Shown piece by piece: positions 24,482 to 33,484 of a DNA stretch of 64,000 bases. The number at the start of each line of letters is the position of its first letter. Within the stretch, counting starts at the first letter, position 1. Source of the stretch: an uncultured Lachnospiraceae bacterium (GTDB lineage: Bacteria; Bacillota; Clostridia; Lachnospirales; Lachnospiraceae); contig CAJTUB010000004.1 of NCBI GenBank assembly GCA_910579465.1, forward strand, positions 248,436-312,435, in the 5' to 3' direction. The translations under genes were made by a program, and so were the position numbers. Under the pieces are notes generated by a model, which saw only the letters and a list, made by a program, of their open reading frames with translations, searched no databases and was not told the origin of the DNA.

Positions 24482-27046
24482 ATGGAGAGGCAAAAAACAA
24501 AGAAGGGAAACAGTACAACCTATTTTCTGATCGGAGGCTTTACGCTGCTGCTGCTGATTAGTGTGACGGCATTTATCTGTCTGGGCCGTTATATGAACAG
24601 GGAAAGTAAGAAGTCCATTGATAAGGTCGGCAATCTGTATATGAAGGGCATTAACGACCATATTACCGCACATTTCCAGACCCTGATCGATTTGAAATTG
24701 GAGCAGGCGGAGGCTGTCGTGGCAGTGGTTCCCGAAGATATGGACGATATCGATAAGCTGTATGAGGAGCTGCGTTACAGGGTCAGTGTCCGTAACTTTA
24801 ATTATCTGGCTCTTTGTTCCGAGACCGGAAGGCTTGAGATGTTAGACGGAGAACAGATTCAGCTTGCCGACCCGGAGCCGTTCTATGAGTCGTTAAAGCG
24901 GAATGAAAAGAAGGTTGCAGTCGGCAGGGACGCATCCGGCAATGAAGTGGTTGCCTTTGGCGTCAGTGCAGAGTATCCGATGCGGAACGGGGAAAAAAGC
25001 AAGGCGCTGGTGGCAGCTGTCCCGATAGAATATGTCAGTTTGATGCTGTCGACGGAGGAAGATGATGCGCTGATTTATTCCCATATTATCCGGAGGGACG
25101 GCAGCTATGTCGTAAGTACGATGAGTGCGGAATATAAGGATTATTTCAGCAGTCTGTACGAGAGATATCAAGAGGATGACCCGGATAAGATTTCTGCTTA
25201 TATTCAGAATCTCTCCGCTGCAATGGAGAAAAGGGAAGACTATTCCGGAATACTGGACTTCGGAGGGAGCAGTCAGCAGACCTACTGTACGACCCTTCCT
25301 TACTCAGAATGGTACCTGGTCACGATACTTCCGTTCGGAGCCCTGAATGAAATCGCGGGAGCGCTCAACACGAACCGGACGGTTGCCACAATGCTGGTCA
25401 TTCTGGTGATTATCGTTGCGCTGTTAGTTATGTTCTATGGTTATTTCAGGATGACCTGCAGGCAGCTTAAGGAGCTGGAGGAAGCACGTCAGGAGGCATT
25501 AGAGGCGACAAAGGCAAAGAGTGTGTTCCTTTCCAATATGAGTCACGATATCCGTACGCCGATGAATGCAATCGTAGGAATGACGGCAATTGCGACGACG
25601 CATATTGATGACAAGGAGCAGGTAAGAAACTGTCTGAAGAAAATTACGATGTCCGGCAAGCACCTGCTGGGACTGATTAATGATGTGCTGGATATGTCAA
25701 AAATCGAAAGCGGCAAAATGACATTAACGGCAGAACGGATTTCCCTGCGGGAAGTGATAGAGGGGATTGTCAGCATTGTGCAGACGCAGGTCAAGAGTAA
25801 GGAACAGAACTTTAACGTACATATTGACAATGTTGTGACCGAGGATGTGTACTGCGATAGTGTGCGTCTGAACCAGGTGCTGTTGAATCTGCTTTCCAAT
25901 GCGGTGAAGTATACACAGGAGGGCGGTACGATACAGCTGTCGCTGTTCCAGGAGGACGCTCCTCTTTCAAAGGGCAGTGCTTATGTCCGTACCCATATTG
26001 TAGTGAAGGATAACGGAACCGGTATGACCGCAGAGTTTCTGGAGCATGTGTTTGACTCGTATTCGCGGGCAGACAGCAAGCGTGTGCATAAAACCGAGGG
26101 CGCCGGGCTTGGTATGGCAATTACCAAATACATTGTAGATGCGATGGAAGGAAGCATTACCGTAGAGAGTGAACCGAATAAGGGAACAGAGTTCCATGTG
26201 ATTCTGGATCTGGAGAAGGCGGATGTGCAGGAAGTGGATATGGTTCTGCCGCCGTGGAAGATGCTGGTGGTCGACGATGACGAGGCACTGTGCCGTACGG
26301 CAGTAGATTCCCTGGAATCCATCGGATTGCAGGCTGACTGGACGATGAGCGGGGAGAAGGCAATCGAGATGGTAAAGAAGCATCATCAGGCAAGGGATGA
26401 TTACCAGATTGTTCTGTTAGACTGGAAGCTTCCGGGCATGGATGGTCTTTCCGTTGCCAGACAAATCCGGCGGTTGAAAGGAGCTGATATGCCGATTATT
26501 TTGATTTCGGCATATGACTGGAGCGAGTTTGAGGCAGAGGCGAGAGAGGCCGGCATCAATGGATTTATTTCAAAGCCGTTGTTTAAGTCAAACCTGTTCT
26601 ATGGTCTGAAGAAGTATATGGGAGAAGAGGAAACAGAAAATGAGAGCAATACGGATATGGACCTGTCGGGACGCCGTATTTTGGTTGCCGAGGATAACGA
26701 GCTGAACTGGGAGATATTGTATGAGCTGCTGACGGACCTCGGAATGGAATTGGAATGGGCAGAGAACGGGAAGCTTTGTCTGGAGAAGCTGGAAGGCTCG
26801 GAACAGGGATATTATGATGCGATTCTGATGGATGTCCGTATGCCGGAGATGAACGGCTACGAAGCGACAAGGGCAATCCGTGGCTTGGACCGTCCGGACG
26901 CGCAGACGATTCCGATTATCGCTATGACGGCAGATGCATTTTCAGAAGATATCAAGCTGTGTCTGGAGAGCGGAATGAATGCGCATACGGCGAAGCCGAT
27001 TAACCTTGACGAGATACTTTCCCTGCTGAAAAGGTACATTTTGTAG
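24482..27046 (+). CDS. Hybrid sensor histidine kinase with two receiver domains
   Basis: An 854-residue membrane kinase. TM1 at about 15-37, a periplasmic-type sensor of about 260 residues (Cache-like), TM2 at about 300-322, a short coiled linker, HisKA with the phospho-His in SNMSHDIRTPMNAIVGM, HATPase with GAGLGMAITKYIV, then two REC domains. Receiver 1 has the acceptor Asp in VLLDWKLPGMDG, receiver 2 in ILMDVRMPEMNG. No response regulator or HPt gene is adjacent, so it is an orphan whose output is unknown. AGAGG precedes the start. Confidence 0.88.
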   Translation: MERQKTKKGNSTTYFLIGGFTLLLLISVTAFICLGRYMNRESKKSIDKVGNLYMKGINDHITAHFQTLIDLKLEQAEAVVAVVPEDMDDIDKLYEELRYRVSVRNFNYLALCSETGRLEMLDGEQIQLADPEPFYESLKRNEKKVAVGRDASGNEVVAFGVSAEYPMRNGEKSKALVAAVPIEYVSLMLSTEEDDALIYSHIIRRDGSYVVSTMSAEYKDYFSSLYERYQEDDPDKISAYIQNLSAAMEKREDYSGILDFGGSSQQTYCTTLPYSEWYLVTILPFGALNEIAGALNTNRTVATMLVILVIIVALLVMFYGYFRMTCRQLKELEEARQEALEATKAKSVFLSNMSHDIRTPMNAIVGMTAIATTHIDDKEQVRNCLKKITMSGKHLLGLINDVLDMSKIESGKMTLTAERISLREVIEGIVSIVQTQVKSKEQNFNVHIDNVVTEDVYCDSVRLNQVLLNLLSNAVKYTQEGGTIQLSLFQEDAPLSKGSAYVRTHIVVKDNGTGMTAEFLEHVFDSYSRADSKRVHKTEGAGLGMAITKYIVDAMEGSITVESEPNKGTEFHVILDLEKADVQEVDMVLPPWKMLVVDDDEALCRTAVDSLESIGLQADWTMSGEKAIEMVKKHHQARDDYQIVLLDWKLPGMDGLSVARQIRRLKGADMPIILISAYDWSEFEAEAREAGINGFISKPLFKSNLFYGLKKYMGEEETENESNTDMDLSGRRILVAEDNELNWEILYELLTDLGMELEWAENGKLCLEKLEGSEQGYYDAILMDVRMPEMNGYEATRAIRGLDRPDAQTIPIIAMTADAFSEDIKLCLESGMNAHTAKPINLDEILSLLKRYIL

Positions 27047-27099
27047 GAGGAACCGGCGAGAGGGCGGAGACTTCCGGCAGCAGGTCAGAAGGAGGCACA

Positions 27100-27336
27100 A
27101 TGGCAAGGGAAATGCAGTTTAAAATGGAGCGTCCGGGTCTGGTACAGGCCGGGGACGTCGTGGAAATCAGGGAGTCATCACTTCCGAATGCAATTTTTTA
27201 TTATGTGATAGAACCGGCGGTTGCGATGTCCGGCAATATTCCGTTCCGGGAACGGCTGACAAAGCTCACCGGGACAGTGAAGGGCATAGAGGAAAACAGC
27301 CGAGGGTACTATGTCACGGTAGAGTTTGAAGAGTAA
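27100..27336 (+). CDS. Small conserved-looking hypothetical protein
   Basis: A 78-residue acidic protein starting MAREMQFKMERPGLVQAGDV and ending YYVTVEFEE. A well-spaced AGAAGGAGG precedes the ATG, and a terminator follows. It looks like a small β-rich domain with no cysteine, membrane helix or known motif. I do not recognise the family. It lies 54 nt after the sensor kinase and may be on its transcript. Confidence 0.65.
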   Translation: MAREMQFKMERPGLVQAGDVVEIRESSLPNAIFYYVIEPAVAMSGNIPFRERLTKLTGTVKGIEENSRGYYVTVEFEE

Positions 27337-27340
27337 CTAG

Positions 27341-27376
27341 AAGCCGGAGCTGCCGCATGAAGCGCAGCCCCGGCTT
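27341..27376. terminator. Bidirectional terminator between convergent genes
   Basis: AAGCCGGAGCTG pairs with CAGCCCCGGCTT (one mismatch). It lies between the plus-strand small ORF and the trpS 3′ end. Confidence 0.65.
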
Positions 27377-27396
27377 ATAAACAGAGGGTATCTTTT

Positions 27397-28401
27397 CTAC
27401 CGGATACGCTCCGGGAAGCCGACCTTTTTCTGTACCTTGCGGAGCGTTTTGGTTGCCGTGTAGCTGGCACGCTCTGCATTGGTCTTAATGACGCCGTCAA
27501 TATAAGCTTTATCCTTAGAGAGCTCGGCAACACGCTTCTGGAGCGGCTTTAAGAGGTCTGCCACGGCCTCGCCTACCGCGAGCTTGAAGTCGCCGTAGCC
27601 CTTGCCGTCAAACTCCCGTTCTACATCCTCTGCGGATTTCCCGGTAGCGGCACGGTAAATATCAATCAGGTTGCTGATGCCGGGCTTCTCCGGGGAGTAG
27701 CGGACCTCGCTTCCGGAGTCGGTTACGGCACGTTTAAACTTACGGATAATAGTATCCGGGTCATCCATCAGATAAATGCTGGCATTCGGATTCTCATCGG
27801 ATTTTGACATCTTCTTTGCCGGGTCCTGCAGGCTCATAATCTTTGCGCCGACCTTCCCTAAGTAGGCTTCCGGAATCTTAAATACATCCCCGTAAACGCC
27901 GTTAAAGCGCTGCGCAATATCCCTGGTCAGCTCAAGATGCTGCATCTGGTCGATACCGACCGGCACGACATCTGCCTGGAACAAAAGGATATCGGCTGCC
28001 ATCAGCACCGGATAGGTAAAGAGACCAGCATTGATGTTGTCGGCATGCTTTGCCGCCTTGTCCTTAAACTGGGTCATACGCTGCAGCTCGCCCATATAGG
28101 TATAGCAGTTCAAAATCCATGCAAGCTCCGCATGGGCGGAGACATGGGACTGATAGTAGATACAGTTCTTTTCCGGGTCAAGCCCTGCCGCAATATAGAG
28201 AATCAACAGGGCGCGGGCACGCTGCCGCAGTTCCGCGGGATTCTGTCTTATCGTAATGGAATGCTCATCCACGACGCAGTAGTAGCATTCGTAATCTTCA
28301 TTGAGCGAAACCCAGTTCTTTAAGGCTCCGAGGTAATTTCCGAGTGTCAGGCTGCCGGTTGCCTGCATTCCGCTGAACAATACTTTCTTTTCGTCTGCCA
28401 T
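27397..28401 (-). CDS. trpS: Tryptophanyl-tRNA synthetase
   Basis: A 334-residue class I aminoacyl-tRNA synthetase that charges tRNA-Trp. The HIGH-type motif is in TGSLTLGNYLGAL and the KMSKS motif in KKMSKSDEN. The tryptophan-pocket stretch VLMAADILLFQADVVPVG is intact, and the length is normal. I see no T-box upstream: only about 75 nt separate it from a tRNA-Gly gene on the same strand. Confidence 0.95.
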   Translation of the reverse strand: MADEKKVLFSGMQATGSLTLGNYLGALKNWVSLNEDYECYYCVVDEHSITIRQNPAELRQRARALLILYIAAGLDPEKNCIYYQSHVSAHAELAWILNCYTYMGELQRMTQFKDKAAKHADNINAGLFTYPVLMAADILLFQADVVPVGIDQMQHLELTRDIAQRFNGVYGDVFKIPEAYLGKVGAKIMSLQDPAKKMSKSDENPNASIYLMDDPDTIIRKFKRAVTDSGSEVRYSPEKPGISNLIDIYRAATGKSAEDVEREFDGKGYGDFKLAVGEAVADLLKPLQKRVAELSKDKAYIDGVIKTNAERASYTATKTLRKVQKKVGFPERIR

Positions 28402-28477
28402 GTTACTCCTTTTCCGCAGGAACGGGATACTGCCGTCTGTGGATTTGATTTAATCATATAAAAGCCCATAGAAAAAG

Positions 28478-28548
<71 letters not shown>

Positions 28549-28559
28549 CCGACGTAACT

Positions 28560-28588
28560 ATCTTACCATTCCGCAGCGCTCTTGTCAA
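28560..28588 (-). promoter_or_regulatory. Promoter for tRNA-Gly
   Basis: On the minus strand: TTGACA (28588-28583), 17-nt spacer, TAAGAT (28565-28560), 12 nt before the tRNA. Confidence 0.75.
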
Positions 28589-28647
28589 TAAGAGAATGAA
28601 AATTTATGGTGTTAAAATTCCGAGCAGGAATTTTGTAAGCAGTACGT

Positions 28648-29799
28648 CTACATATTCAGAACGGTTTCCAGTCTGTTCTGTATCTCTGTCATCTGGTCGG
28701 TCAGCTTCGTGAAGGAGGTGAGCTGCTTTTCACTTAACCGGAAGGTGTCCGAGGTGTCGGCAGAGGTCTTCTCAAAGGCATCTACCAGCACCTTGCCGTT
28801 TGCGGCAAGTTCGTTGTTTGCCTTGGAGATGTCTGCAATCTGGTTATGTATTTCACTGATGTCGGACTCTACGGACTCAATGATGGACTGAATCTTTGTG
28901 AACTGCTCGCTGGTTTCCTCAATCAGCTTTCCCTGGGATTCCGTAACGGTTACGTTGCCGTCAATCTGGTCGGAAACCTCCTGTGCCTGCTGCACAAGCG
29001 TATCAAGGATAGAAGCAATGTTGACCGTCGCATTCTTTGTCTGCTCCGCGAGGCCGCGGATTTCGTCGGCAACAACCGCGAAGCCCTTTCCTGCCTCTCC
29101 GGCTCTGGCTGCCTCGATGGAAGCATTCAGGGCAAGAAGGTTGGTCTGGCTGGAAATGTTTAAGATAATATTGGTGATACTCCGTACCTCGTCGGTCTTC
29201 TGCTGTAACTGAACTGCGGACTGCTTCATGGTTTCACTGGCAGTCAGGGAATTTGCGGCAGTTTTACTGAGCTCCTTTGCGAGCTTTGCACCGTTGCCGA
29301 TAATCGTACATGCGTTATCCATGGAGCTTACAATCGTGTCAGCTCTTTCTCCGGTTGCCGCGAGCTGTCCCTGGATATCGATTACCATTCCGCACTGTGT
29401 GGAGAGGAGCTGGTCGGAAGAAGAGGCCTGGTGTGCGATATCGCCGAGGGCGGAGCACATATCCTGTGCCGCGTCATAAAACGCAGTGGCATCTTTCTTC
29501 ATATCGCACAGGGAGGTATGAGCCTTGTCTGCGGCAGAAGAGAAAGCAGCCTTTGTCTCGTCCGCCTTTTCGGCTGCGGGATTGACGACCGGCGCCTCCG
29601 ACAGCTGGGAAAGAAAGATAACAGAGAGGACGGAAAGAAGTGCTGCGGCTGCAAAAACGATGCAGGAGAGCACAGGAAAATCCCCGCCGGCTTTTTTACA
29701 GTAGAAAATAAAGAGACACAGACCGGCAAGAACGAAAAGGACAGTCAGTGCCATAAGTATAGAAAGAATAGTTTTAATGGTGCTTGAATTTGTACGCAT
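28648..29799 (-). CDS. Methyl-accepting chemotaxis protein without a sensor domain
   Basis: A 383-residue chemoreceptor. Two closely spaced membrane helices (about 8-33 and 41-65) are joined by only a few residues, so there is no external ligand domain. The rest is a coiled-coil signalling domain with the conserved hairpin tip EIRGLAEQTKNATVN. It should sense an intracellular or membrane-state signal and feed CheA. No other che genes are in the window. A consensus promoter lies upstream. Confidence 0.85.
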   Translation of the reverse strand: MRTNSSTIKTILSILMALTVLFVLAGLCLFIFYCKKAGGDFPVLSCIVFAAAALLSVLSVIFLSQLSEAPVVNPAAEKADETKAAFSSAADKAHTSLCDMKKDATAFYDAAQDMCSALGDIAHQASSSDQLLSTQCGMVIDIQGQLAATGERADTIVSSMDNACTIIGNGAKLAKELSKTAANSLTASETMKQSAVQLQQKTDEVRSITNIILNISSQTNLLALNASIEAARAGEAGKGFAVVADEIRGLAEQTKNATVNIASILDTLVQQAQEVSDQIDGNVTVTESQGKLIEETSEQFTKIQSIIESVESDISEIHNQIADISKANNELAANGKVLVDAFEKTSADTSDTFRLSEKQLTSFTKLTDQMTEIQNRLETVLNM

Positions 29800-29828
29800 A
29801 ACAGAACCTCCTTGTTTTAGTAGCTTCT

Positions 29829-29857
29829 ATTATAGCATATTCCGGTAAAAAAAACAA
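29829..29857 (-). promoter_or_regulatory. Promoter for the chemoreceptor
   Basis: On the minus strand: TTGTTT (29857-29852), 17-nt spacer, TATAAT (29834-29829). Confidence 0.6.
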
Positions 29858-29940
29858 TAATTTAGCAGAAGCCCGGCAAAATTTTCTGTATATTTACGAC
29901 ACATTGCGGGAAGAAAAAGGGAAATAAAAAGAAATTCCTA

Positions 29941-29992
29941 TTGACATTTTTCAAGCGGTGTGTATAATAGAATCTGTTTAGCGATACTAAAC
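29941..29992 (+). promoter_or_regulatory. Promoter and candidate operator for the XRE-cupin/pot operon
   Basis: TTGACA at 29941-29946, a 16-nt spacer and TATAAT at 29963-29968. Right after it, at 29976-29992, is the palindrome GTTTAG-CGATA-CTAAAC, over the likely transcription start. That is a classic place for repressor binding, and the first gene is a repressor-type regulator, so autoregulation is likely. Confidence 0.65.
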
Positions 29993-30096
29993 TTTGAGTT
30001 TATTTTTACTTTACACCGGAGAGCGGCAGGAGGAGTCGTTTCCGGGGTCCTGCTGGAGCAGGATATTTCAAAGATTAAGGAGAGGAGGCGTTTTGT

Positions 30097-30636
30097 TTGG
30101 ACATCGGTGCAAAAGTGAAGGAGCTCCGTGTGCAGAAGAGTCTGACGCAGGAGGAGCTTGCCGACAGGGCAGAGCTTTCCAAGGGGTTTATTTCACAGCT
30201 GGAGCGGGACCTGACATCGCCGTCCATTGCGACACTTGTAGACATCCTGCAGTGCCTCGGAACGGATTTGGAAGAGTTTTTCAGCGGTACTTCATCCGAG
30301 CAGGTCGTGTTTAAAAAGGGCGACTACTTTGAAAAGGAAGATGCCGAATTACATAATCGCATTGAGTGGATTATTCCGAATGCACAGAAGAATATGATGG
30401 AACCGATTCTTCTGACGCTTGAGCCGGAGGGTTCCACTTACCCGGACAATCCCCATGAAGGGGAGGAGTTCGGCTATGTTTTAAACGGGAGTATCGAGCT
30501 TTACATCGGCAATAAGAAGTTTAAGGCAAAAAAAGGGGAGTCCTTTTATTTCCTGCCGAATAAGACGCACTATATCAAGGCAGCAGGCAAGCAGGGGGCA
30601 CTGCTGCTCTGGATATCGACGCCGCCAAGCTTTTAA
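30097..30636 (+). CDS. XRE-cupin transcriptional regulator (PuuR-like)
   Basis: A 179-residue regulator with an N-terminal helix-turn-helix (GAKVKELRVQKSLTQEELA, about 3-60) and a C-terminal cupin barrel (about 105-175) with NPHEGEEFGYVLNGSIELYI. Regulators of this build control polyamine or amino-acid genes in other bacteria. The start is TTG, 8 nt after GGAGAGGAGG. It lies 66 nt upstream of potA on the same strand, so it is probably the local polyamine-responsive regulator. The ligand is inferred. Confidence 0.85.
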   Translation: MDIGAKVKELRVQKSLTQEELADRAELSKGFISQLERDLTSPSIATLVDILQCLGTDLEEFFSGTSSEQVVFKKGDYFEKEDAELHNRIEWIIPNAQKNMMEPILLTLEPEGSTYPDNPHEGEEFGYVLNGSIELYIGNKKFKAKKGESFYFLPNKTHYIKAAGKQGALLLWISTPPSF

Positions 30637-30702
30637 GGCGGAAAGGGAAGTTTACAAAAAGGCACGGGTACGGGAGTATTTGCCGAAGGAGAAAGGAGTA
30701 TT

Positions 30703-31782
30703 ATGGCGCAGGATAATAAGCTGATTAATCTTGAGAATATTACGAAGAAATATAACGGGCAGATTGTATTGGATGAATTGGATCTTTATATCAGGGAGAA
30801 TGAGTTTTTGACAATCCTTGGACCATCCGGTTGCGGGAAGACAACGACGCTGCGTATTATCGGCGGTTTTGAAACCCCGGATACGGGACGCGTGATTTTT
30901 GACGGGCAGGACATTACGGACCTTCCGCCAAACAAGCGCCAGCTGAATACCGTGTTCCAGAAGTACGCGCTGTTTACCCATATGACGATTGCGGAAAACA
31001 TTGCATTCGGCTTAAAAATTAAGAAAAAGAGCAAGGCGTACATTCAGGATAAAATTGATTATGCATTGAAGTTAGTTAATCTGGACGGATACGGGAAGCG
31101 TATGCCGGAGTCACTTTCTGGCGGACAGCAGCAGCGGATTGCGATTGCGCGCGCCATTGTCAACGAACCGAAGGTCCTGCTGCTTGACGAGCCGCTCGGT
31201 GCCCTGGATTTAAAGCTGCGCCAGGATATGCAGTATGAGCTGATCCGGTTAAAGAACGAGCTTGGGATAACATTTGTCTATGTCACCCATGACCAGGAAG
31301 AGGCGCTGACGATGTCGGATACGATTGTCGTAATGAATCAGGGCTATATCCAGCAGATCGGCTCGCCGGAGGACATTTACAATGAGCCGAAGAACGCGTT
31401 TGTGGCGGACTTTATCGGCGAAAGCAACATTATCAGCGCAACGATGTTAGAGGACCGCCTGGTAGAGATTCTCGGCGCAAAGTTTGCCTGTGTGGACGAG
31501 GGCTTTGGCAGCAACTGTCCGGTAGACGTCGTAATCCGTCCGGAGGATGTGGACCTCGTGGAGCCGGAGGAGGGGACGATACAGGGCGTCGTAACGTCGC
31601 TGATTTTCAAGGGAGTGCATTATGAGATGGAGGTTATGGCAAACGGGTTTTCGTGGCTGATTCACAGCACGGACCTCTCGCCGGTAGGAAAGCAGGTCGG
31701 AATTAAGGTAGACCCGTTTGATATTCAGATTATGAATAAGCCGGAGTCAGAAGATGAGGAGGCAGTAGGAGTCAATGAGTAA
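30703..31782 (+). CDS. potA: Spermidine/putrescine ABC transporter, ATPase
   Basis: A 359-residue ATP-binding subunit. Walker A is GPSGCGKTTTLR, the signature LSGGQQQRIAIARA, and Walker B LLLDEPLGALD. A C-terminal regulatory OB domain (about 245-340) is typical of PotA and other MOI-type ATPases. It heads a potABCD set with overlapping or near-overlapping genes. AAAGGAG lies upstream of the ATG. Confidence 0.93.
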   Translation: MAQDNKLINLENITKKYNGQIVLDELDLYIRENEFLTILGPSGCGKTTTLRIIGGFETPDTGRVIFDGQDITDLPPNKRQLNTVFQKYALFTHMTIAENIAFGLKIKKKSKAYIQDKIDYALKLVNLDGYGKRMPESLSGGQQQRIAIARAIVNEPKVLLLDEPLGALDLKLRQDMQYELIRLKNELGITFVYVTHDQEEALTMSDTIVVMNQGYIQQIGSPEDIYNEPKNAFVADFIGESNIISATMLEDRLVEILGAKFACVDEGFGSNCPVDVVIRPEDVDLVEPEEGTIQGVVTSLIFKGVHYEMEVMANGFSWLIHSTDLSPVGKQVGIKVDPFDIQIMNKPESEDEEAVGVNE

Positions 31783-32632
31783 ACCAAAAGGGAGTCTTGC
31801 CGCACACAACAGAAGAGTACGCTATCTTTTGTCCACGCCGTATGTGCTGTGGAGCATCGGCTTTATTGTACTGCCGCTTTTTATGATTTTATATTACGGC
31901 ATGACAAGCCGTGACGGAGGCGGCTTCACGTTTGAAAACCTGAAGTTAATCTGGAGCCCGACCAATCGTTCCACTTTGATTCTGTCAATCCAGCTTTCCG
32001 TGATTAGTACGGCGCTCTGCCTGCTGATTGCATATCCGCTTGCGCTTGCACTGCGTGCGCTCCGTTTAAAAAGCAACGGCTTTGTTATTCTTTTGTTTAT
32101 GCTGCCGATGTGGATGAATTTCCTGCTCCGCACCATTGCGTGGCAGAATATTCTGGAGAAAAACGGTATCATCAATACGGTACTCAGTGCCGTCGGGCTT
32201 CCGAAGTTAAATATCATCAATACGCCGACGGCGATTGTCCTTGGCATGGTATACGACTTCCTGCCGTTTATGATTATACCGATTTACAATGTGCTTTCAA
32301 AAATCGACGACAATGTGATTCAGGCGGCATCGGACCTCGGGGCGAACTACTTCCAGATTTTGTTCCGTGTTATCCTCCCGCTTTCAAAGCCGGGGGTAAT
32401 CAGCGGTCTCACGATGGTTTTTGTGCCGTCCCTGACGACGTTTGTTATCTCGGACATTCTAGGCGGGGGAAAGGTGCTTCTGATTGGTAAGGTAATCGAG
32501 CAGAAGTTTAAGATGACGAACGACTGGAACGCCGGGTGCGGCCTGTCGCTGGTTCTGATGGTATTTATTTTCATCTGCATGGCAGTCGTGCAGAAATATG
32601 ACAAGGATGCGGAGGGAACAGGCGTATGGTAA
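31775..32632 (+). CDS. potB: Spermidine/putrescine ABC transporter, permease B
   Basis: A 285-residue inner-membrane permease with six predicted helices. The conserved cytoplasmic EAA loop appears as AASDLGANYFQILFRVILPLS, which docks on PotA. It overlaps potA by 8 nt and potC by 7 nt, so the three are translationally coupled. Confidence 0.92.
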   Translation: MSKPKGSLAAHNRRVRYLLSTPYVLWSIGFIVLPLFMILYYGMTSRDGGGFTFENLKLIWSPTNRSTLILSIQLSVISTALCLLIAYPLALALRALRLKSNGFVILLFMLPMWMNFLLRTIAWQNILEKNGIINTVLSAVGLPKLNIINTPTAIVLGMVYDFLPFMIIPIYNVLSKIDDNVIQAASDLGANYFQILFRVILPLSKPGVISGLTMVFVPSLTTFVISDILGGGKVLLIGKVIEQKFKMTNDWNAGCGLSLVLMVFIFICMAVVQKYDKDAEGTGVW

Positions 32633-33420
32633 AACGGTTGCTTCAAAAGGGCTATATCGGACTTGTTGTCGTGTTTTTGTATGCGCCGATTCTGGTACTG
32701 GCGGTGCTTTCCTTTAACGCCTCCAAGTCCCGCGCAAAATGGGGCGGGTTTACCCTGAAATGGTACAGGGAGATGTTAGAGAATGAGAAAATATTGAATG
32801 CGCTGGGGACGACGCTTTTACTGGCGTTCACTTCTGCATTGCTTGCAACGGTGTTAGGCACGCTGGCAGCCGTGGCGATGAACCGGATGAAGAGGCTGCC
32901 GCGGGCGGTGATGATGAGCATTACGAACATCCCGCTGCTCAATTCCGAAATCGTAACCGGTATTTCGCTGATGCTTCTGTACTTTGCAGTCAGCTTCTCG
33001 CTCGGCTTTTCAAGCGTCCTGCTTGCGCTGACCGCGGCGCATATGCCCTATGTGATTCTGAGCGTGCTGCCGAAGCTGAAGCAGACGAGCCGGAGTACCT
33101 ACGAGGCGGCATTGGACCTGGGGGCGCCGCCGGTTGCCGCGTTTTTCAGGATTGTGCTGCCGGATATTTTTCCGGGGGTTTTGTCCGGTTTTATGTTGGC
33201 GTTTACCCTGGCGCTGGATGATTTTGTGATTACCCACTTTACGAAGAATGCCAGAGTAAATACGCTCTCGACTGTTATTTATGCAGAGACGAGACGCGGA
33301 ATCGAACCGGAGATTTACGCGCTTTCTACCGTGATGTTTACGGTAGTGCTGGTGCTGTTAATTGTAGTAAACCGCAGCAAGGCAAAGGCAGCGAAGAAGG
33401 CTGCCGAAAAGCAGAGATAA
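32626..33420 (+). CDS. potC: Spermidine/putrescine ABC transporter, permease C
   Basis: A 264-residue permease with six helices and the EAA loop EAALDLGAPPVAAFFRIVLPD. The family tail is present, and a Lys/Ala-rich cytoplasmic end (KAKAAKKAAEK) follows. It partners with PotB in the membrane channel. Confidence 0.92.
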   Translation: MVKRLLQKGYIGLVVVFLYAPILVLAVLSFNASKSRAKWGGFTLKWYREMLENEKILNALGTTLLLAFTSALLATVLGTLAAVAMNRMKRLPRAVMMSITNIPLLNSEIVTGISLMLLYFAVSFSLGFSSVLLALTAAHMPYVILSVLPKLKQTSRSTYEAALDLGAPPVAAFFRIVLPDIFPGVLSGFMLAFTLALDDFVITHFTKNARVNTLSTVIYAETRRGIEPEIYALSTVMFTVVLVLLIVVNRSKAKAAKKAAEKQR

Positions 33421-33484
33421 GGAGCAGCCGCAAACTTTATGCGGCGTCCCTATAAAGAAAGTTTTTAAGGAGGAAGAAAAAGGA